A stretch of 64,000 bases of DNA from assembly GCF_000230715.2 (NCBI RefSeq), contig NC_019792.1:1550001-1614000 (forward strand), in the 5' to 3' direction. How positions within the stretch are numbered: position 1 is the first letter of the stretch; each line of letters starts with the position of its first letter. The DNA is from Natronobacterium gregoryi SP2. GTDB taxonomy: Archaea > Halobacteriota > Halobacteria > Halobacteriales > Natrialbaceae. This document shows positions 34,199 through 43,015 of the stretch, one piece after another. The position numbers were made by a program, and so were the translations under genes. Below the pieces are notes generated by a model. It was not told where the DNA came from, did no database searches, and saw only the letters and a program-made list of their open reading frames with translations.

Positions 34199-34983
34199 TG
34201 TTCGAGACCCGCGAGCTCTCGAGCGCTGTCGGGCGAGTTCGGGATGTCAACGCTCCCGAAGCGCTGGTTTTCGACTGTGAAACGGACTTCGAGACGCTAC
34301 CGCCAGCACAGGCTGAAGAGTTCGGGCTCGTTGTCGATTCGCTCGAACCGGCGACCTATCCGTCGTCGTGGCTTCCGGCGGACGCGCCGACGTTGCTCGC
34401 CCGGTACGCTGGCTCGGATCTGACGGTCGGGATGCCGGGCGACGGCAGCATCGCCTGGACTTGCCAGACCGATCCGCCGATCGTCCTCGTCAAACCCAGA
34501 GTCGAGGGAACGCCCGAGCCGTTCCTCGATTTCCTGCTTGCTGAGGCGTTCGTCGAAATCGGACTCGAGGTGCCCGAACACTTCCTCGGCTTCTTCGAGG
34601 ACGCCTATTCCGACCTCGACCGGGCGGTCGCCCTGGATGCTGGCAGCACGTATCAGGTCGCGGCGGCGCTGTACGACGGCTGGGTCGGACTCCAGAGCCG
34701 CGAGGTTTTCGCGGAGTGGCACGACGAAGAGCTGGCTTTGGCCGACGCCTGGCAGGATGCAGGGGGTCGCCTCGAGGACCGCGTCTCAGGACTCCCTCGA
34801 GCGGTCGCCCGTGGTGAGACGGAGTTTGCGGACGCGACGGAACTTGCCTGTGCAGCGATCAAACACGCGATCGAACTCCCTGCCCCGTTCGCCGCGCTCG
34901 ACACGGACGCCTATCGCGACCACGGTGCGGAGTACGCCGTCAGGTGGGCCGAAAAGACCTTCGACTCGCTGGCCGACGACTAA
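34198..34983 (+). CDS. Conserved haloarchaeal protein (DUF7089-like)
   Basis: The 261-residue product begins MFETRELSSAVGRVRDVNAP and is acidic and soluble, with mixed helix/strand prediction (DFLLAEAFVEIGLEVPEHFLGFFEDAY and AVALDAGSTYQVAAALYDGWVGLQ). It matches the haloarchaea-specific proteins annotated as DUF7089 near the oap genes; I make this match from memory of the family. No catalytic motif is visible. It is translationally coupled to the 29-residue peptide in front. The stop TAA begins a family 1 repeat. Confidence 0.7.
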   Translation: MFETRELSSAVGRVRDVNAPEALVFDCETDFETLPPAQAEEFGLVVDSLEPATYPSSWLPADAPTLLARYAGSDLTVGMPGDGSIAWTCQTDPPIVLVKPRVEGTPEPFLDFLLAEAFVEIGLEVPEHFLGFFEDAYSDLDRAVALDAGSTYQVAAALYDGWVGLQSREVFAEWHDEELALADAWQDAGGRLEDRVSGLPRAVARGETEFADATELACAAIKHAIELPAPFAALDTDAYRDHGAEYAVRWAEKTFDSLADD

Positions 34984-35063
34984 TACGGATTGCTGTACCG
35001 GTCTACCGGTGCAACTGCCTCCGGGTCGCGGTTGCGCCGGAATCGACGGACAGGAAACCGTAT
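34983..35063 (+). repeat. 81-bp palindromic repeat, family 1, copy c
   Basis: ATACGGATTGCTGTA (34983-34997) is identical to the left end at 2333. The right end ACAGGAAACCGTAT (35050-35063) differs slightly. Total length is again 81 bp. It lies between convergent genes and begins in the stop codon of the DUF7089-like gene. Confidence 0.75.
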
Positions 35064-35072
35064 CCGTACGAC

Positions 35073-35651
35073 TCAGAATTCGGCGTCGACGCTGCCGTCC
35101 TCGTCGAGGTCGATGACGCCGTCGAACTGTGTGCTGAACTCGTCGACGACTGCCGCGTCGTGGGGTTCCTCCGAGAGGTGGAAGAGCCCGACGGCGTCGT
35201 ACTCTTCGAGCAGTTTGCAGATTCGCTCGACGGCCTCGAGTGCCCGGTCGTCGCCGGCGTAGTAGGCGAGTTCGGTGACGGAGTCGAAGCTGAGCCGGAG
35301 TTTACCGTCGTGTTCGTCGAGGAAGCCGTCGATGTGGTCGACGATGCCGTCGACGTCGTCGGGTGCGGCGACGTAGTGGATGGTGTCGGTTTTCCGTCGA
35401 GAGTAGCCGCGTTCGATCGACAGCGTGTCGAGAATTTCGGCGCGTTCCTCGTCGACGTCGTAGTGCTCGAGTTTTTGTTTGACTTCGCGTGCGGTCGTTC
35501 GGGTAGAGACGACGAGGAAGTGGTCGGTGTCGGTCTTGAGGAAATCGGTGTCGATACGGTCTGTTTCGCCGGTACTTGGATGCAGCAAGAGAATACCGGT
35601 CCCACCCGGCACCGTCTCCGGCGTCCCATCTATCTCGAGCGTGTAGTCCAT
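35073..35651 (-). CDS. Conserved haloarchaeal protein (DUF7090-like)
   Basis: The 192-residue protein has the strand/helix pattern of a RecA/KaiC-like core without a Walker A: GTGILLLHPSTGETDRIDTDFL, DHFLVVSTRTTAREVKQKLEHYDV, KLRLSFDSVTELAYYAGDDRALEAVERICKLLEEYDAVGLFHLS. It is annotated as DUF7090 in haloarchaea (assigned from memory). A TATA-like ACTATTAAG about 28 bases upstream supports the start. It converges with the DUF7089-like gene, separated only by a repeat. Confidence 0.7.
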   Translation of the reverse strand: MDYTLEIDGTPETVPGGTGILLLHPSTGETDRIDTDFLKTDTDHFLVVSTRTTAREVKQKLEHYDVDEERAEILDTLSIERGYSRRKTDTIHYVAAPDDVDGIVDHIDGFLDEHDGKLRLSFDSVTELAYYAGDDRALEAVERICKLLEEYDAVGLFHLSEEPHDAAVVDEFSTQFDGVIDLDEDGSVDAEF

Positions 35652-35716
35652 ACTGTGTGACCAACTTTCGGGATCGACTTAATAGTGCGGATTAGCGGGA
35701 TATACGTGCCGAGAGA

Positions 35717-37372
35717 TCAGCTAAGGGTACTGTCTTCCTGTAACAACAGGACGAGCATCGAGAGTCCGGAGATGAGAATGAGCAGGAGTGCCGGGACGGC
35801 GGCATACCGGTAAGCCAGTGCGTCTTGGGCGTTCCAGATGAGCGTGACGAGCGTCTCCATGCCGATGGGACGCAACATCAGCGTGACTGGCAGTTCCTTC
35901 ATCGTCGTCAGGAAGACCAGTACGCCACCGGCGATCACGCCCGGCATGATCAACGGCAGCGTGATTCGGCGAAACGCCTCGAGGCGGCTGGCGTTGAGCG
36001 TGCGTGCGGCTTCGATGGTCTTGCCGTCGACCTGCAGGACCGAAGAACGGATGGTACCGACTGCCTGCGGGAGAAATCGGACGACGTAGGCGAACACGAG
36101 CAGCAGGATTCCTTGTCGATACAGCGATGGCAGGGCCCGGTTCCCCAGGAACACGAGTGCGAGCCCGATGACGACGCCTGGAACGGCGAAACCGACGTAG
36201 GTCGCTCGCTCGAGCACTCTCGAGAGCAGGGACTTGTGCCGTGCGGAGTAGTAGGCGACTGGTAGCGCAAAGAGACACGCGACAAGTGCAGCGAGTACGG
36301 CAAGATGGACGGAGTTGTAGATAATTTCCCAGCCGCTACCGACGGATAATCCGCCGCTGTCGTAGGTGATCCGCCACTGGAACTCGTAGGACGGGATCGG
36401 ATCGCCTTCGCTGCGGAACAGCCAGCTCGTGAAGATCGAGACGGGGACGACGAGGGTGAGCAGGCCAAGCAGTGAGACGAATCCCATCGCGGGCCACTTC
36501 CAGTAGCCGAGTTGGATCGTGGTGCCACTTCCGCCGCCACCGGTGGCGTCTTCGTCGCGTCCGATGCCGGCTTCGATGACGAGGACGACGGCGACGATCG
36601 CGATCAACTGCAGGGCGAGCAAGGCTGCGTACTCGCGGCCGAACTCAGTTGCTTCCCAGTAGATCCGGCTCGTGAAGACATCCGCTCCCATGAACGCGGG
36701 CGTTCCGAAGTCAGAGATCGCGTAGAGGCCGGCGAGCAAAGCGCCGGCGGCGATCCCTGGCCTGATCTGGGGAAACGTAACTCGGCGAAATGCCTCGAGG
36801 CGGCTGGCGTTGAGCGTGCGTGCGGCGTCGACGATCGAACTGTCCATCGACAGCAACGCGGCACGGGTCGTCAGGAAGACGTAGGGGTACGTATAGAGCG
36901 TGATGATGAATATCGCGCCCGAAAGGCCGTCTACTGACGGGATCGTCGTTCCAAGCAGTGAATCGACCTCGCCACCGGAGCCGAACATGTCGACGAACGC
37001 GATTGCGCCGATGTAACTCGGGATGACCAGCGGGAGTGCGGCAACGACAGTCCAGAATCGTGGATACGGGAGGTCAGTCCGGGTCGTCAACACGGCCAGG
37101 GGGACGCCGAGACCGATCGAAAACAGCGTAACGAGTGCCATCAGGACGATACTGTTGATCGTAATCAAGGCGGTCCGGCCGGAGACGATCAGATCGTACG
37201 CACGTGCCGGTTCGACCTCGGCTACTCGCAGGACCAGCCAGAGCATCGGCGAGATAACGAGCAAGGCGACGAGAGCGCTCGCAGCCGCCAGTGCAACCGA
37301 CGACCGGTCGGTCTCTGTGATCCGGTCGCGAACCGACCGTGAAGAATCGAGATAGGTAGTGAGTGATTTCAT
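35717..37372 (-). CDS. Fe3+-type ABC transporter permease (two-domain)
   Basis: The 551-residue permease has about twelve helices in two halves, each with a binding-protein-dependent transport 'EAA' loop (DAARTLNASRLEAFRRVTFP and EAARTLNASRLEAFRRITLP). This fused FbpB/ThiP-type arrangement serves ferric iron, thiamine or sulfate importers. With the adjacent binding protein and metal-responsive boxes, iron is the likely substrate. No ATPase gene is next to it. The two EAA loops are encoded by almost identical 45-base DNA (see findings). Confidence 0.9.
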   Translation of the reverse strand: MKSLTTYLDSSRSVRDRITETDRSSVALAAASALVALLVISPMLWLVLRVAEVEPARAYDLIVSGRTALITINSIVLMALVTLFSIGLGVPLAVLTTRTDLPYPRFWTVVAALPLVIPSYIGAIAFVDMFGSGGEVDSLLGTTIPSVDGLSGAIFIITLYTYPYVFLTTRAALLSMDSSIVDAARTLNASRLEAFRRVTFPQIRPGIAAGALLAGLYAISDFGTPAFMGADVFTSRIYWEATEFGREYAALLALQLIAIVAVVLVIEAGIGRDEDATGGGGSGTTIQLGYWKWPAMGFVSLLGLLTLVVPVSIFTSWLFRSEGDPIPSYEFQWRITYDSGGLSVGSGWEIIYNSVHLAVLAALVACLFALPVAYYSARHKSLLSRVLERATYVGFAVPGVVIGLALVFLGNRALPSLYRQGILLLVFAYVVRFLPQAVGTIRSSVLQVDGKTIEAARTLNASRLEAFRRITLPLIMPGVIAGGVLVFLTTMKELPVTLMLRPIGMETLVTLIWNAQDALAYRYAAVPALLLILISGLSMLVLLLQEDSTLS

Positions 37373-37418
37373 CGTCCGATCAGTTCCTCGAGAGCACGAA
37401 CCTGATTGAGCGCTTGGA

Positions 37419-37434
37419 GTTAGGTCAACCTAAA
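37419..37434. promoter_or_regulatory. DtxR-like palindrome between binding protein and permease
   Basis: GTTAGGTCAACCTAAA has arms TTAGGT/ACCTAA and resembles the boxes at 38674 and 38805. It lies about 50 bases before the permease start and suggests a second metal-regulated promoter. Confidence 0.5.
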
Positions 37435-37496
37435 TCCACCGGACCATCCCACCGTGCAGGAAGTCACGAAAACGGCAGTCTGAGTGTGTCTACGGT

Positions 37497-38666
37497 CTAT
37501 ACACCCAGTCCATGCTCGTCGATCAGGTCCCCTGCTTCCTGGAGTTCCATGTCGAAGTCGCTCAGGTCGAACTCCGGCGGGTTGATCTCCTCGAGGTCGG
37601 GTAGCGGCCCGACGTAGTCGACGCCTTCGACGACGGGATACTCGCCGTTCGCGTCCATCATGAACTCCTGGCCCTCCTCTGCCAGGAGGTGGCGGACGAA
37701 CTCGGCGACGAGTTCCGCGTCGTTGACGTCGTTCAGTACGCCGACGCCGGCGACGCTGAACAGACAGCCCGCGTCGTTTTCCGTGTACGTCGTTCGGATC
37801 GGTGCGTCGGGATCTTCGTTGAGGATACGGGCAGCGTAGTAGCTGTTCCCGAGCGCGACGATCGGATCGTCGTTGCCGCCCCTGTTGACGGCTTCGGCCT
37901 GGTTGCCGCCGCTCTCGAACGTCTGTGCGTTCTGATCGTCGGCGATCGCCTCGACCCACTCGCGGGTCTCCGGTTCTCCCTCGAGTTCGACCATCGCCTG
38001 GATGAACCCCCGGAAGGTGCCGGAGTTGGGTCGCGTCGAGATGATGTCTTCGAATCGATCGTCGTGGGCGTACTCGCTGATGTCGGTCGGCAGTTCGTCC
38101 CAGCTGTCGAACGGCGTCTCGTCGAGGCGGTCGCTGTTGTACTGGATCGAACGCGTTCGTCCGGTGACGCCGGTCCAGTAGCCGTCGTTGTGCTGGTAAC
38201 TGCTGGGGACTGCGTCGACGACGTCATCCGGGAGCGGCTGGAGGACGTCGTTGTTGTACAGTTCGTTCAGCGCACCCGGGTCCTGAGAGTACATCAGGTC
38301 GGCCGGATGGGTCTGTTCCTCGAGAATCTGGTTGACGTGAACGTCAGTATCGTCGTCGTCGGTGTTGATCGTGAGGCCGTCGTACTCCGTTTCCAGCGCG
38401 TCGAACACGGGATCGATCTGGTCCGGTGTTCGACCGTTGTAGATGTTGATCTCGCCCTCGAGGTCGCCGAGGTCGTCCCACGACACGGCAGTCGAACTGA
38501 CTGCCTGTGACAGTGGGTCGACATCGGCGATCGGTGCGCTGTCGCCGGTCTCGCCGAGACAGCCCGCGAGTCCCGAGATGCCGGCGACGGAAACGCCTGT
38601 GGCGGCGAGGAATCGTCGTCGGTCGATCGTCGACTGCTGTGTCGAACTGCTGTCGCGTCGTCGCAT
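37497..38666 (-). CDS. Fe3+-type ABC substrate-binding lipoprotein
   Basis: The 389-residue protein begins with a Tat signal (IDRRRFLAATGVSVAG) and a lipobox (SGLAGC). The mature part is a family of iron-binding proteins: GEINIYNGRTPDQIDPVFDALE, ADLMYSQDPGALNELYNN, GYWTGVTGRTRSIQYNSD, VGVLNDVNDAELVAEFVRHLLAEEGQ. It would deliver iron to the permease downstream. A TTTAGGC-TC-GCCTAAA box sits between its TATA-like element (CATATAAC, 38692-38699) and the ATG at 38666. Confidence 0.9.
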   Translation of the reverse strand: MRRRDSSSTQQSTIDRRRFLAATGVSVAGISGLAGCLGETGDSAPIADVDPLSQAVSSTAVSWDDLGDLEGEINIYNGRTPDQIDPVFDALETEYDGLTINTDDDDTDVHVNQILEEQTHPADLMYSQDPGALNELYNNDVLQPLPDDVVDAVPSSYQHNDGYWTGVTGRTRSIQYNSDRLDETPFDSWDELPTDISEYAHDDRFEDIISTRPNSGTFRGFIQAMVELEGEPETREWVEAIADDQNAQTFESGGNQAEAVNRGGNDDPIVALGNSYYAARILNEDPDAPIRTTYTENDAGCLFSVAGVGVLNDVNDAELVAEFVRHLLAEEGQEFMMDANGEYPVVEGVDYVGPLPDLEEINPPEFDLSDFDMELQEAGDLIDEHGLGV

Positions 38667-38673
38667 GTCTAGC

Positions 38674-38689
38674 TTTAGGCTCGCCTAAA
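38674..38689. promoter_or_regulatory. DtxR-like operator of the iron-binding protein gene
   Basis: TTTAGGCTCGCCTAAA, a perfect 7-bp inverted repeat with a 2-base centre, overlaps the expected transcript start 8-23 bases upstream of ATG 38666. The form resembles sites of DtxR/SirR/Idr metal-dependent repressors. Confidence 0.7.
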
Positions 38690-38770
38690 ACACATATAAC
38701 TTCCGGTCGATCCCGGAGTATGGGCGCTAAAACGAGCGTGCTGCGATCTGTCCGACGGCGGCGGTCGCTA

Positions 38771-38786
38771 TTTCGGCCGGCCTAAA
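38771..38786. promoter_or_regulatory. Imperfect DtxR-like box
   Basis: TTTCGGCCGGCCTAAA shows the GGCC core and right arm GCCTAAA but a mismatched left arm. It lies between the divergent iron-binding protein and methyltransferase genes. Confidence 0.35.
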
Positions 38787-38804
38787 CTCCGCTATCTGGT
38801 TCTT

Positions 38805-38820
38805 TTTAGGCTCTCCTAAA
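38805..38820. promoter_or_regulatory. DtxR-like operator upstream of methyltransferase gene
   Basis: TTTAGGCTCTCCTAAA (arms TTTAGG/CCTAAA) lies 70 bases before the ATG of the methyltransferase at 38891 and about 130 bases from the iron-binding protein gene. It is nearly identical to the box at 38674. Confidence 0.6.
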
Positions 38821-38890
38821 GAGGTTATCGGTACTTCCAGCGCCGTCGGAACCCGAACCCGTTTTGCGGTCGGAGGACGACCCTGTGGGT

Positions 38891-39571
38891 ATGAGCGTTC
38901 GTGAGGAGTTCGACGAGTGGGCCACAGCGGGCAAGGACAAGGGTATGGAAGAGCGCCACTGGCACACGGCGAAACACGCGCTCGCACGAATGCCGGTCGA
39001 GGAAGGCGATACGATCCTCGATCTGGGGACGGGTTCGGGATACGCGCTGCGAGCACTCAGGGAAACCGCGAACACGGGCCCGTCCTACGGGTTCGACGGC
39101 TCGCCCGAGATGGTCCGTAACGCCCGCGACTACACCGACGAGGACGACATCGAGTACGTCTGTGGCGACTTCGACAACCTCCCGTTCGAAGACGACTCGA
39201 TCGACCACGTCTGGAGCATGGAAGCCTTCTACTACGCCGCCAACCCGCACAACACCCTCGAGGAGATCGCCCGCGTGCTCCGTCCGGGAGGCACTTTCTA
39301 CTGTGCAGTCAACTACTACGAAGAGAACGTCCACTCCCACGAGTGGCAGGAGTACATCGAGGTCGAGATGACTCGCTGGGATCGCGAGCAGTACCGCGAG
39401 GCGTTCCGGGATGCCGGTCTCTCCGTCGCCGAACAGGACAACATTCCTGACCGAGAGATCACGATACCCAGCGGGGCCGAATTCCCGACGGAAGACTGGG
39501 ATAGCCGCGAAGCGATGGTCGAACGCTACCGCGAGTACGGCACGCTGCTGACGGTCGGCGTCACCCCTTGA
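38891..39571 (+). CDS. Class I SAM-dependent methyltransferase
   Basis: The 226-residue protein has motif I ILDLGTGSGYALRALRE, followed by YGFDGSPEMVRNARDY, YVCGDFDNLPFEDDSIDHVWSMEAFYYAANPHNTLEEIARVLRPGGTFY, the Methyltransf_11 pattern. The acceptor is unknown. It is divergent from the iron-uptake genes and shares boxes for a metal-dependent regulator, so a role in siderophore, haem or metal stress chemistry is possible but inferred. Confidence 0.85.
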   Translation: MSVREEFDEWATAGKDKGMEERHWHTAKHALARMPVEEGDTILDLGTGSGYALRALRETANTGPSYGFDGSPEMVRNARDYTDEDDIEYVCGDFDNLPFEDDSIDHVWSMEAFYYAANPHNTLEEIARVLRPGGTFYCAVNYYEENVHSHEWQEYIEVEMTRWDREQYREAFRDAGLSVAEQDNIPDREITIPSGAEFPTEDWDSREAMVERYREYGTLLTVGVTP

Positions 39572-39870
39572 TAGAGATACGAGCGCATACTCCGTCGCCC
39601 TGATGTGGTTCGCTGTCAGTCATGTCCGGCGCGACCGCGCTCCTGCGGTCGAACCAGTACATCGTTACAGCATTCCGTACGAGTGACGAGTGTTCCGACG
39701 CTCTGTCGGAATCGAGGAGCGAACAGGCAGGGGTCGAGCGGACAGCATCGTGTGACAGTTCACCGCCCTATTGTTCGGTCACGTCGCCGATCCGTGCAAC
39801 CTTTCGTTTCTGTTGAAAGACGGTGAAACGAGACGAACGCTTTTATCGACGCAGGGACGTATCACCCATC

Positions 39871-42042
39871 GTGTCCGAAACGAGCGGCTATATGCGCTTT
39901 TTTCCGTACGAGCAGCCGTACGAGAATCAGCGCGAGGCGATGGGCCGGATTCACAACGCCCTGAGCCGTGGTCAGGACGTTCTCTTCGAGGGGGCCTGTG
40001 GGACCGGCAAGACGCTGTCTTCGCTCGTCCCCGCTCTCGAGGTCGCCCGCGAGGAAGACAAGACGGTCGTCATCACGACGGATGTCCACCAGCAGATGCG
40101 ACAGTTCGTCGCCGAAGCCCGCGCGATCACACGCGAAGAGCAGATTCGTACCGTCGTCTTCAAGGGGAAGGGGTCGATGTGTCACATCGACGTCGGGTAC
40201 GAGGAGTGCCAGACACTGCGGGACAACACTCGCGAACTCGTCGATGCCGAGCAGGAGAAAACCCAACTCGAGCGTCGTCAGCGCGAACTGCTCGCGGAGA
40301 GTCAGGACGGCGACGGGTCGGCAGCAGACGCTCGTTCGGCCGTGATGGACGAACTCGAGTCGACCGAGGAGCGCCTCGAGGACCTCGAAGAACAGAACGT
40401 CTGTGACTACTATCGGAACAACCTGACCGAGAACACGGACGACTTTTTCGCCTGGCTGTTCGAGGACGTTCGCACGCCGGACGAGATCTACGAGTACGCC
40501 GAACGTCAGGAGTTTTGCGGCTACGAACTCCTGAAAGAGGGGATCGAGGGTGTCGATCTGGTCGTCTGTAACTACCACCACCTGCTCGACTCGACGATTC
40601 GAGAACAGTTTTTCCGGTGGCTCGGCCGTGATCCCGAAGACGTCATCGCCGTCTTCGACGAGGCACACAACGTCGAGGACGCCGCCCGCGAGCACGCGAC
40701 CCGAACCTGCTCGGAACGAACGTTCGAGTCCGCACTGGACGAACTCGAGGAGAGCGACGATCCCCGTAGCGAGGACGCTGCGAACGTCCTCTCGGCGTTT
40801 CACCGGGCGCTCGCCGAGACCTACGAGGACTCTTTCGGGTTCGGGCAGCGAGAGCGAATCGGCGAGAACTGGTCGGACATCGCCATCGTCAACGAGGACA
40901 GACGCGACGACCTCACGCTCGAGTTCCTGCAGCGGTACTCGGGTCAGGGGATCGACGACGACCTCGAGGCTGCGATGCAACTCGGCCAGCGACTCGACGA
41001 GGAGTACGAAGAGGCTTACCGTGAGGGTGAGACTGCGACGCGAACCGAGTGTCAGACGCTTCAGGCTGCGGGGTTCGTCTCTGCCTGGATGAACGAAGGC
41101 GCGAAGGAAGGGTTGTATCCGGTCGTCTCGGTCACCCGCGACGCCGGGACCGACGAGATCTACGGCCGCGCGGAACTGTACACCTGCCTCCCGCGGCAGG
41201 TTACGGGTCGGCTCTTCGAGGAGGTGTCCGCCACCGTCTTGATGAGCGCGACGCTTCAGCCGTTCGAGGTCACCGAGAACGTTCTCGGTCTCGAAGACCC
41301 GATCGCACTGGCCTACGGGCTACAGTTTCCCGAGAAGAACCGTCGAACCTACGCGGTCGAGACGCCGCCGCTTTTCTCCTCGGACCGGGAAGATCCCGCC
41401 GTCCAGGAGGAAGTCACCGACGCTATCTACGACGCCGTCCGGATGACGCCTGGAAACACGCTTGCCTTTTTCCCCAACTACGGCGAGGCGACCCGGTACG
41501 CGGATCGACTCGAGTCGCGGACGGATCGGGCGGTCTACGTGGACGAACCGGGTGTGGCCGTCGAGGAACGTCGCCAGGAGTTCGTCGGGGACGACGACGC
41601 CGTACTCTGTACCTCGCTGTGGGGAACGCTCGCTGAGGGTGTGAGTTTCGACGGCGAGGACGCACGCACAGTGTTGGTAGTGGGGGTGCCCTATCCGCAC
41701 CTCGACGATCGTTCCGAAGCGGTCCAGGACGCCTACGACGTCGCGTTCGACGGCACGGAGACGGGATGGCGCTACGCTGTCGAGATTCCGACGGTTCGAA
41801 AGACGAGACAGGCACTGGGTCGCGTGATCCGGTCGCCCGACGATGTCGGTGTTCGGGCGTTGCTCGACCGTCGGTACTCGAGTCGGGCGAAGTCGGACCT
41901 CGGCAAGTACAGTGTCAACGGCACCTTCCCTCACGAAGAACGAGAGGAGCTGATCGACATCGAGCCGACGAAGCTCAAGTTCGCGATGCTCAACTTCTAC
42001 GGTGACCGCGACGCTTACGACGACGGGCCGCCGGCACCGTGA
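39871..42042 (+). CDS. Rad3/XPD-like DNA helicase
   Basis: The 723-residue superfamily 2 helicase has Walker A GACGTGKT (residues 41-48), DEAH (VFDEAHN) and the terminal QALGRVIRS motif VI. Four cysteines (MCHIDVG, EECQTL, NVCDYY and FCGYEL) match the iron-sulfur cluster site of XPD enzymes. Such helicases unwind DNA 5' to 3' in nucleotide excision repair. A TTTTAT box at 39841-39846 predicts a leaderless start at GTG 39871, rather than the longer frame from 39823. Confidence 0.92.
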   Translation: MSETSGYMRFFPYEQPYENQREAMGRIHNALSRGQDVLFEGACGTGKTLSSLVPALEVAREEDKTVVITTDVHQQMRQFVAEARAITREEQIRTVVFKGKGSMCHIDVGYEECQTLRDNTRELVDAEQEKTQLERRQRELLAESQDGDGSAADARSAVMDELESTEERLEDLEEQNVCDYYRNNLTENTDDFFAWLFEDVRTPDEIYEYAERQEFCGYELLKEGIEGVDLVVCNYHHLLDSTIREQFFRWLGRDPEDVIAVFDEAHNVEDAAREHATRTCSERTFESALDELEESDDPRSEDAANVLSAFHRALAETYEDSFGFGQRERIGENWSDIAIVNEDRRDDLTLEFLQRYSGQGIDDDLEAAMQLGQRLDEEYEEAYREGETATRTECQTLQAAGFVSAWMNEGAKEGLYPVVSVTRDAGTDEIYGRAELYTCLPRQVTGRLFEEVSATVLMSATLQPFEVTENVLGLEDPIALAYGLQFPEKNRRTYAVETPPLFSSDREDPAVQEEVTDAIYDAVRMTPGNTLAFFPNYGEATRYADRLESRTDRAVYVDEPGVAVEERRQEFVGDDDAVLCTSLWGTLAEGVSFDGEDARTVLVVGVPYPHLDDRSEAVQDAYDVAFDGTETGWRYAVEIPTVRKTRQALGRVIRSPDDVGVRALLDRRYSSRAKSDLGKYSVNGTFPHEEREELIDIEPTKLKFAMLNFYGDRDAYDDGPPAP

Positions 42043-42054
42043 CCGTCCCCGTCG

Positions 42055-42405
42055 TTATTCGATCGATACGGAAGCAGTGCCACCGTATACCGTGACGCTG
42101 TGCTCACCGTCGTTCTCGACGGTTATCTCGTACGTATCCGAACCTTCGATGTCTTCTGTGCGAGCCCAGCTCCCTTCCTCGTGGGCGATCTGGACGCCGA
42201 CGGAGTCGCGTTCGGCGTCGGCCTCACCCGTGGTTTCCTCGATCTCTTGGATGTCGACCGAGACCGTCAGGTCGGCCCCTTCCTCGGCCTCGAAGTAGAC
42301 GGACTCGCCGGTACTCAACGTGGTATCGACACCTCCTCCAAAGAAACTGGAGCAACCTGCAAGTGGCGTTACTGCTGCAAGCGCAACGAACGATCGTCGA
42401 TGCAT
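42055..42405 (-). CDS. Predicted lipoprotein, unknown function
   Basis: The 116-residue product begins MHRRSFVALAAVTPLAGC, a Tat-like signal with lipobox (PLAGC). The mature part is acidic and rich in Thr/Ser, with beta-strand pattern. A TATA-like AATTATTAC lies about 30 bases upstream. I do not recognise a family. It converges with the helicase gene. Confidence 0.65.
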   Translation of the reverse strand: MHRRSFVALAAVTPLAGCSSFFGGGVDTTLSTGESVYFEAEEGADLTVSVDIQEIEETTGEADAERDSVGVQIAHEEGSWARTEDIEGSDTYEITVENDGEHSVTVYGGTASVSIE

Positions 42406-42454
42406 GGCTCGAGGTAGCGACAGCAACCTGTAATAATTTCTGGCCGAATCGGAA

Positions 42455-42955
42455 TCAGGCGGGCAAGGAGACGCGACTCACGGGCAGTTTGTAGGAACCG
42501 TCCCAGAATTCGAGTTCGCTGACCGTCCACGATACGGGATCGATCTCGCGCTCGGCGAGTCGTGCTGCGGCGGCGGCGTCGCCACCGCGGGCGAGCGTGA
42601 CGTGTGGGACGTAATCGGCACCCTCGAGACCCTCGATGATGTCGAACGCGTCGGTGAGGTCGGCGTGGATCGCCTCGAGGCCGGGGCTCTCGACCGCCAG
42701 GTAGACGACGGGGGCAGAGCCCAGTGGTGGCTCTTCGAAGTAGTCGATACCGGTGATCGTCGCTTCGACTGCTGGAGCACCCTCGAGAGCGCGATGTGTG
42801 CGGTGCTGGAGCTGGGCGACGTGGTCGGCCTCGCCGAGCCGTTTGAGCAGACAGGAGTGGGTCTCTCGGACGGAGTCGAATCCCACGAGTTCGGGGTAGA
42901 GCTCGTTTGCGAGCGTTCGAACCCGGCCCGGGACGGGAACGTTGACGCTGTACAC
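42455..42955 (-). CDS. thpR: 2'-5' RNA ligase family protein (LigT/ThpR)
   Basis: The 166-residue protein matches the 2H phosphoesterase layout: an N-terminal histidine segment HSCLLKRLGEA (weaker than the usual HxTL) and a C-terminal HVTLARG, about 80 residues apart. Known family members hydrolyse or ligate 2'-5' linkages and process tRNA-derived substrates. The first motif has Cys in place of Thr, so activity may differ. It reads toward the small lipoprotein. Confidence 0.8.
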   Translation of the reverse strand: MYSVNVPVPGRVRTLANELYPELVGFDSVRETHSCLLKRLGEADHVAQLQHRTHRALEGAPAVEATITGIDYFEEPPLGSAPVVYLAVESPGLEAIHADLTDAFDIIEGLEGADYVPHVTLARGGDAAAAARLAEREIDPVSWTVSELEFWDGSYKLPVSRVSLPA

Positions 42956-43015
42956 GGACTGGCAGTAACGAGGAGAGAGGGAGGTATCAGTCTGACGCCT
43001 CGTCGGTCGGCCAGA

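Noticed and set aside
39823-39870. Upstream ATG of the Rad3-like helicase
   Set aside because: The TATA box at 39841 lies after it, so a leaderless start at GTG 39871 is more likely.
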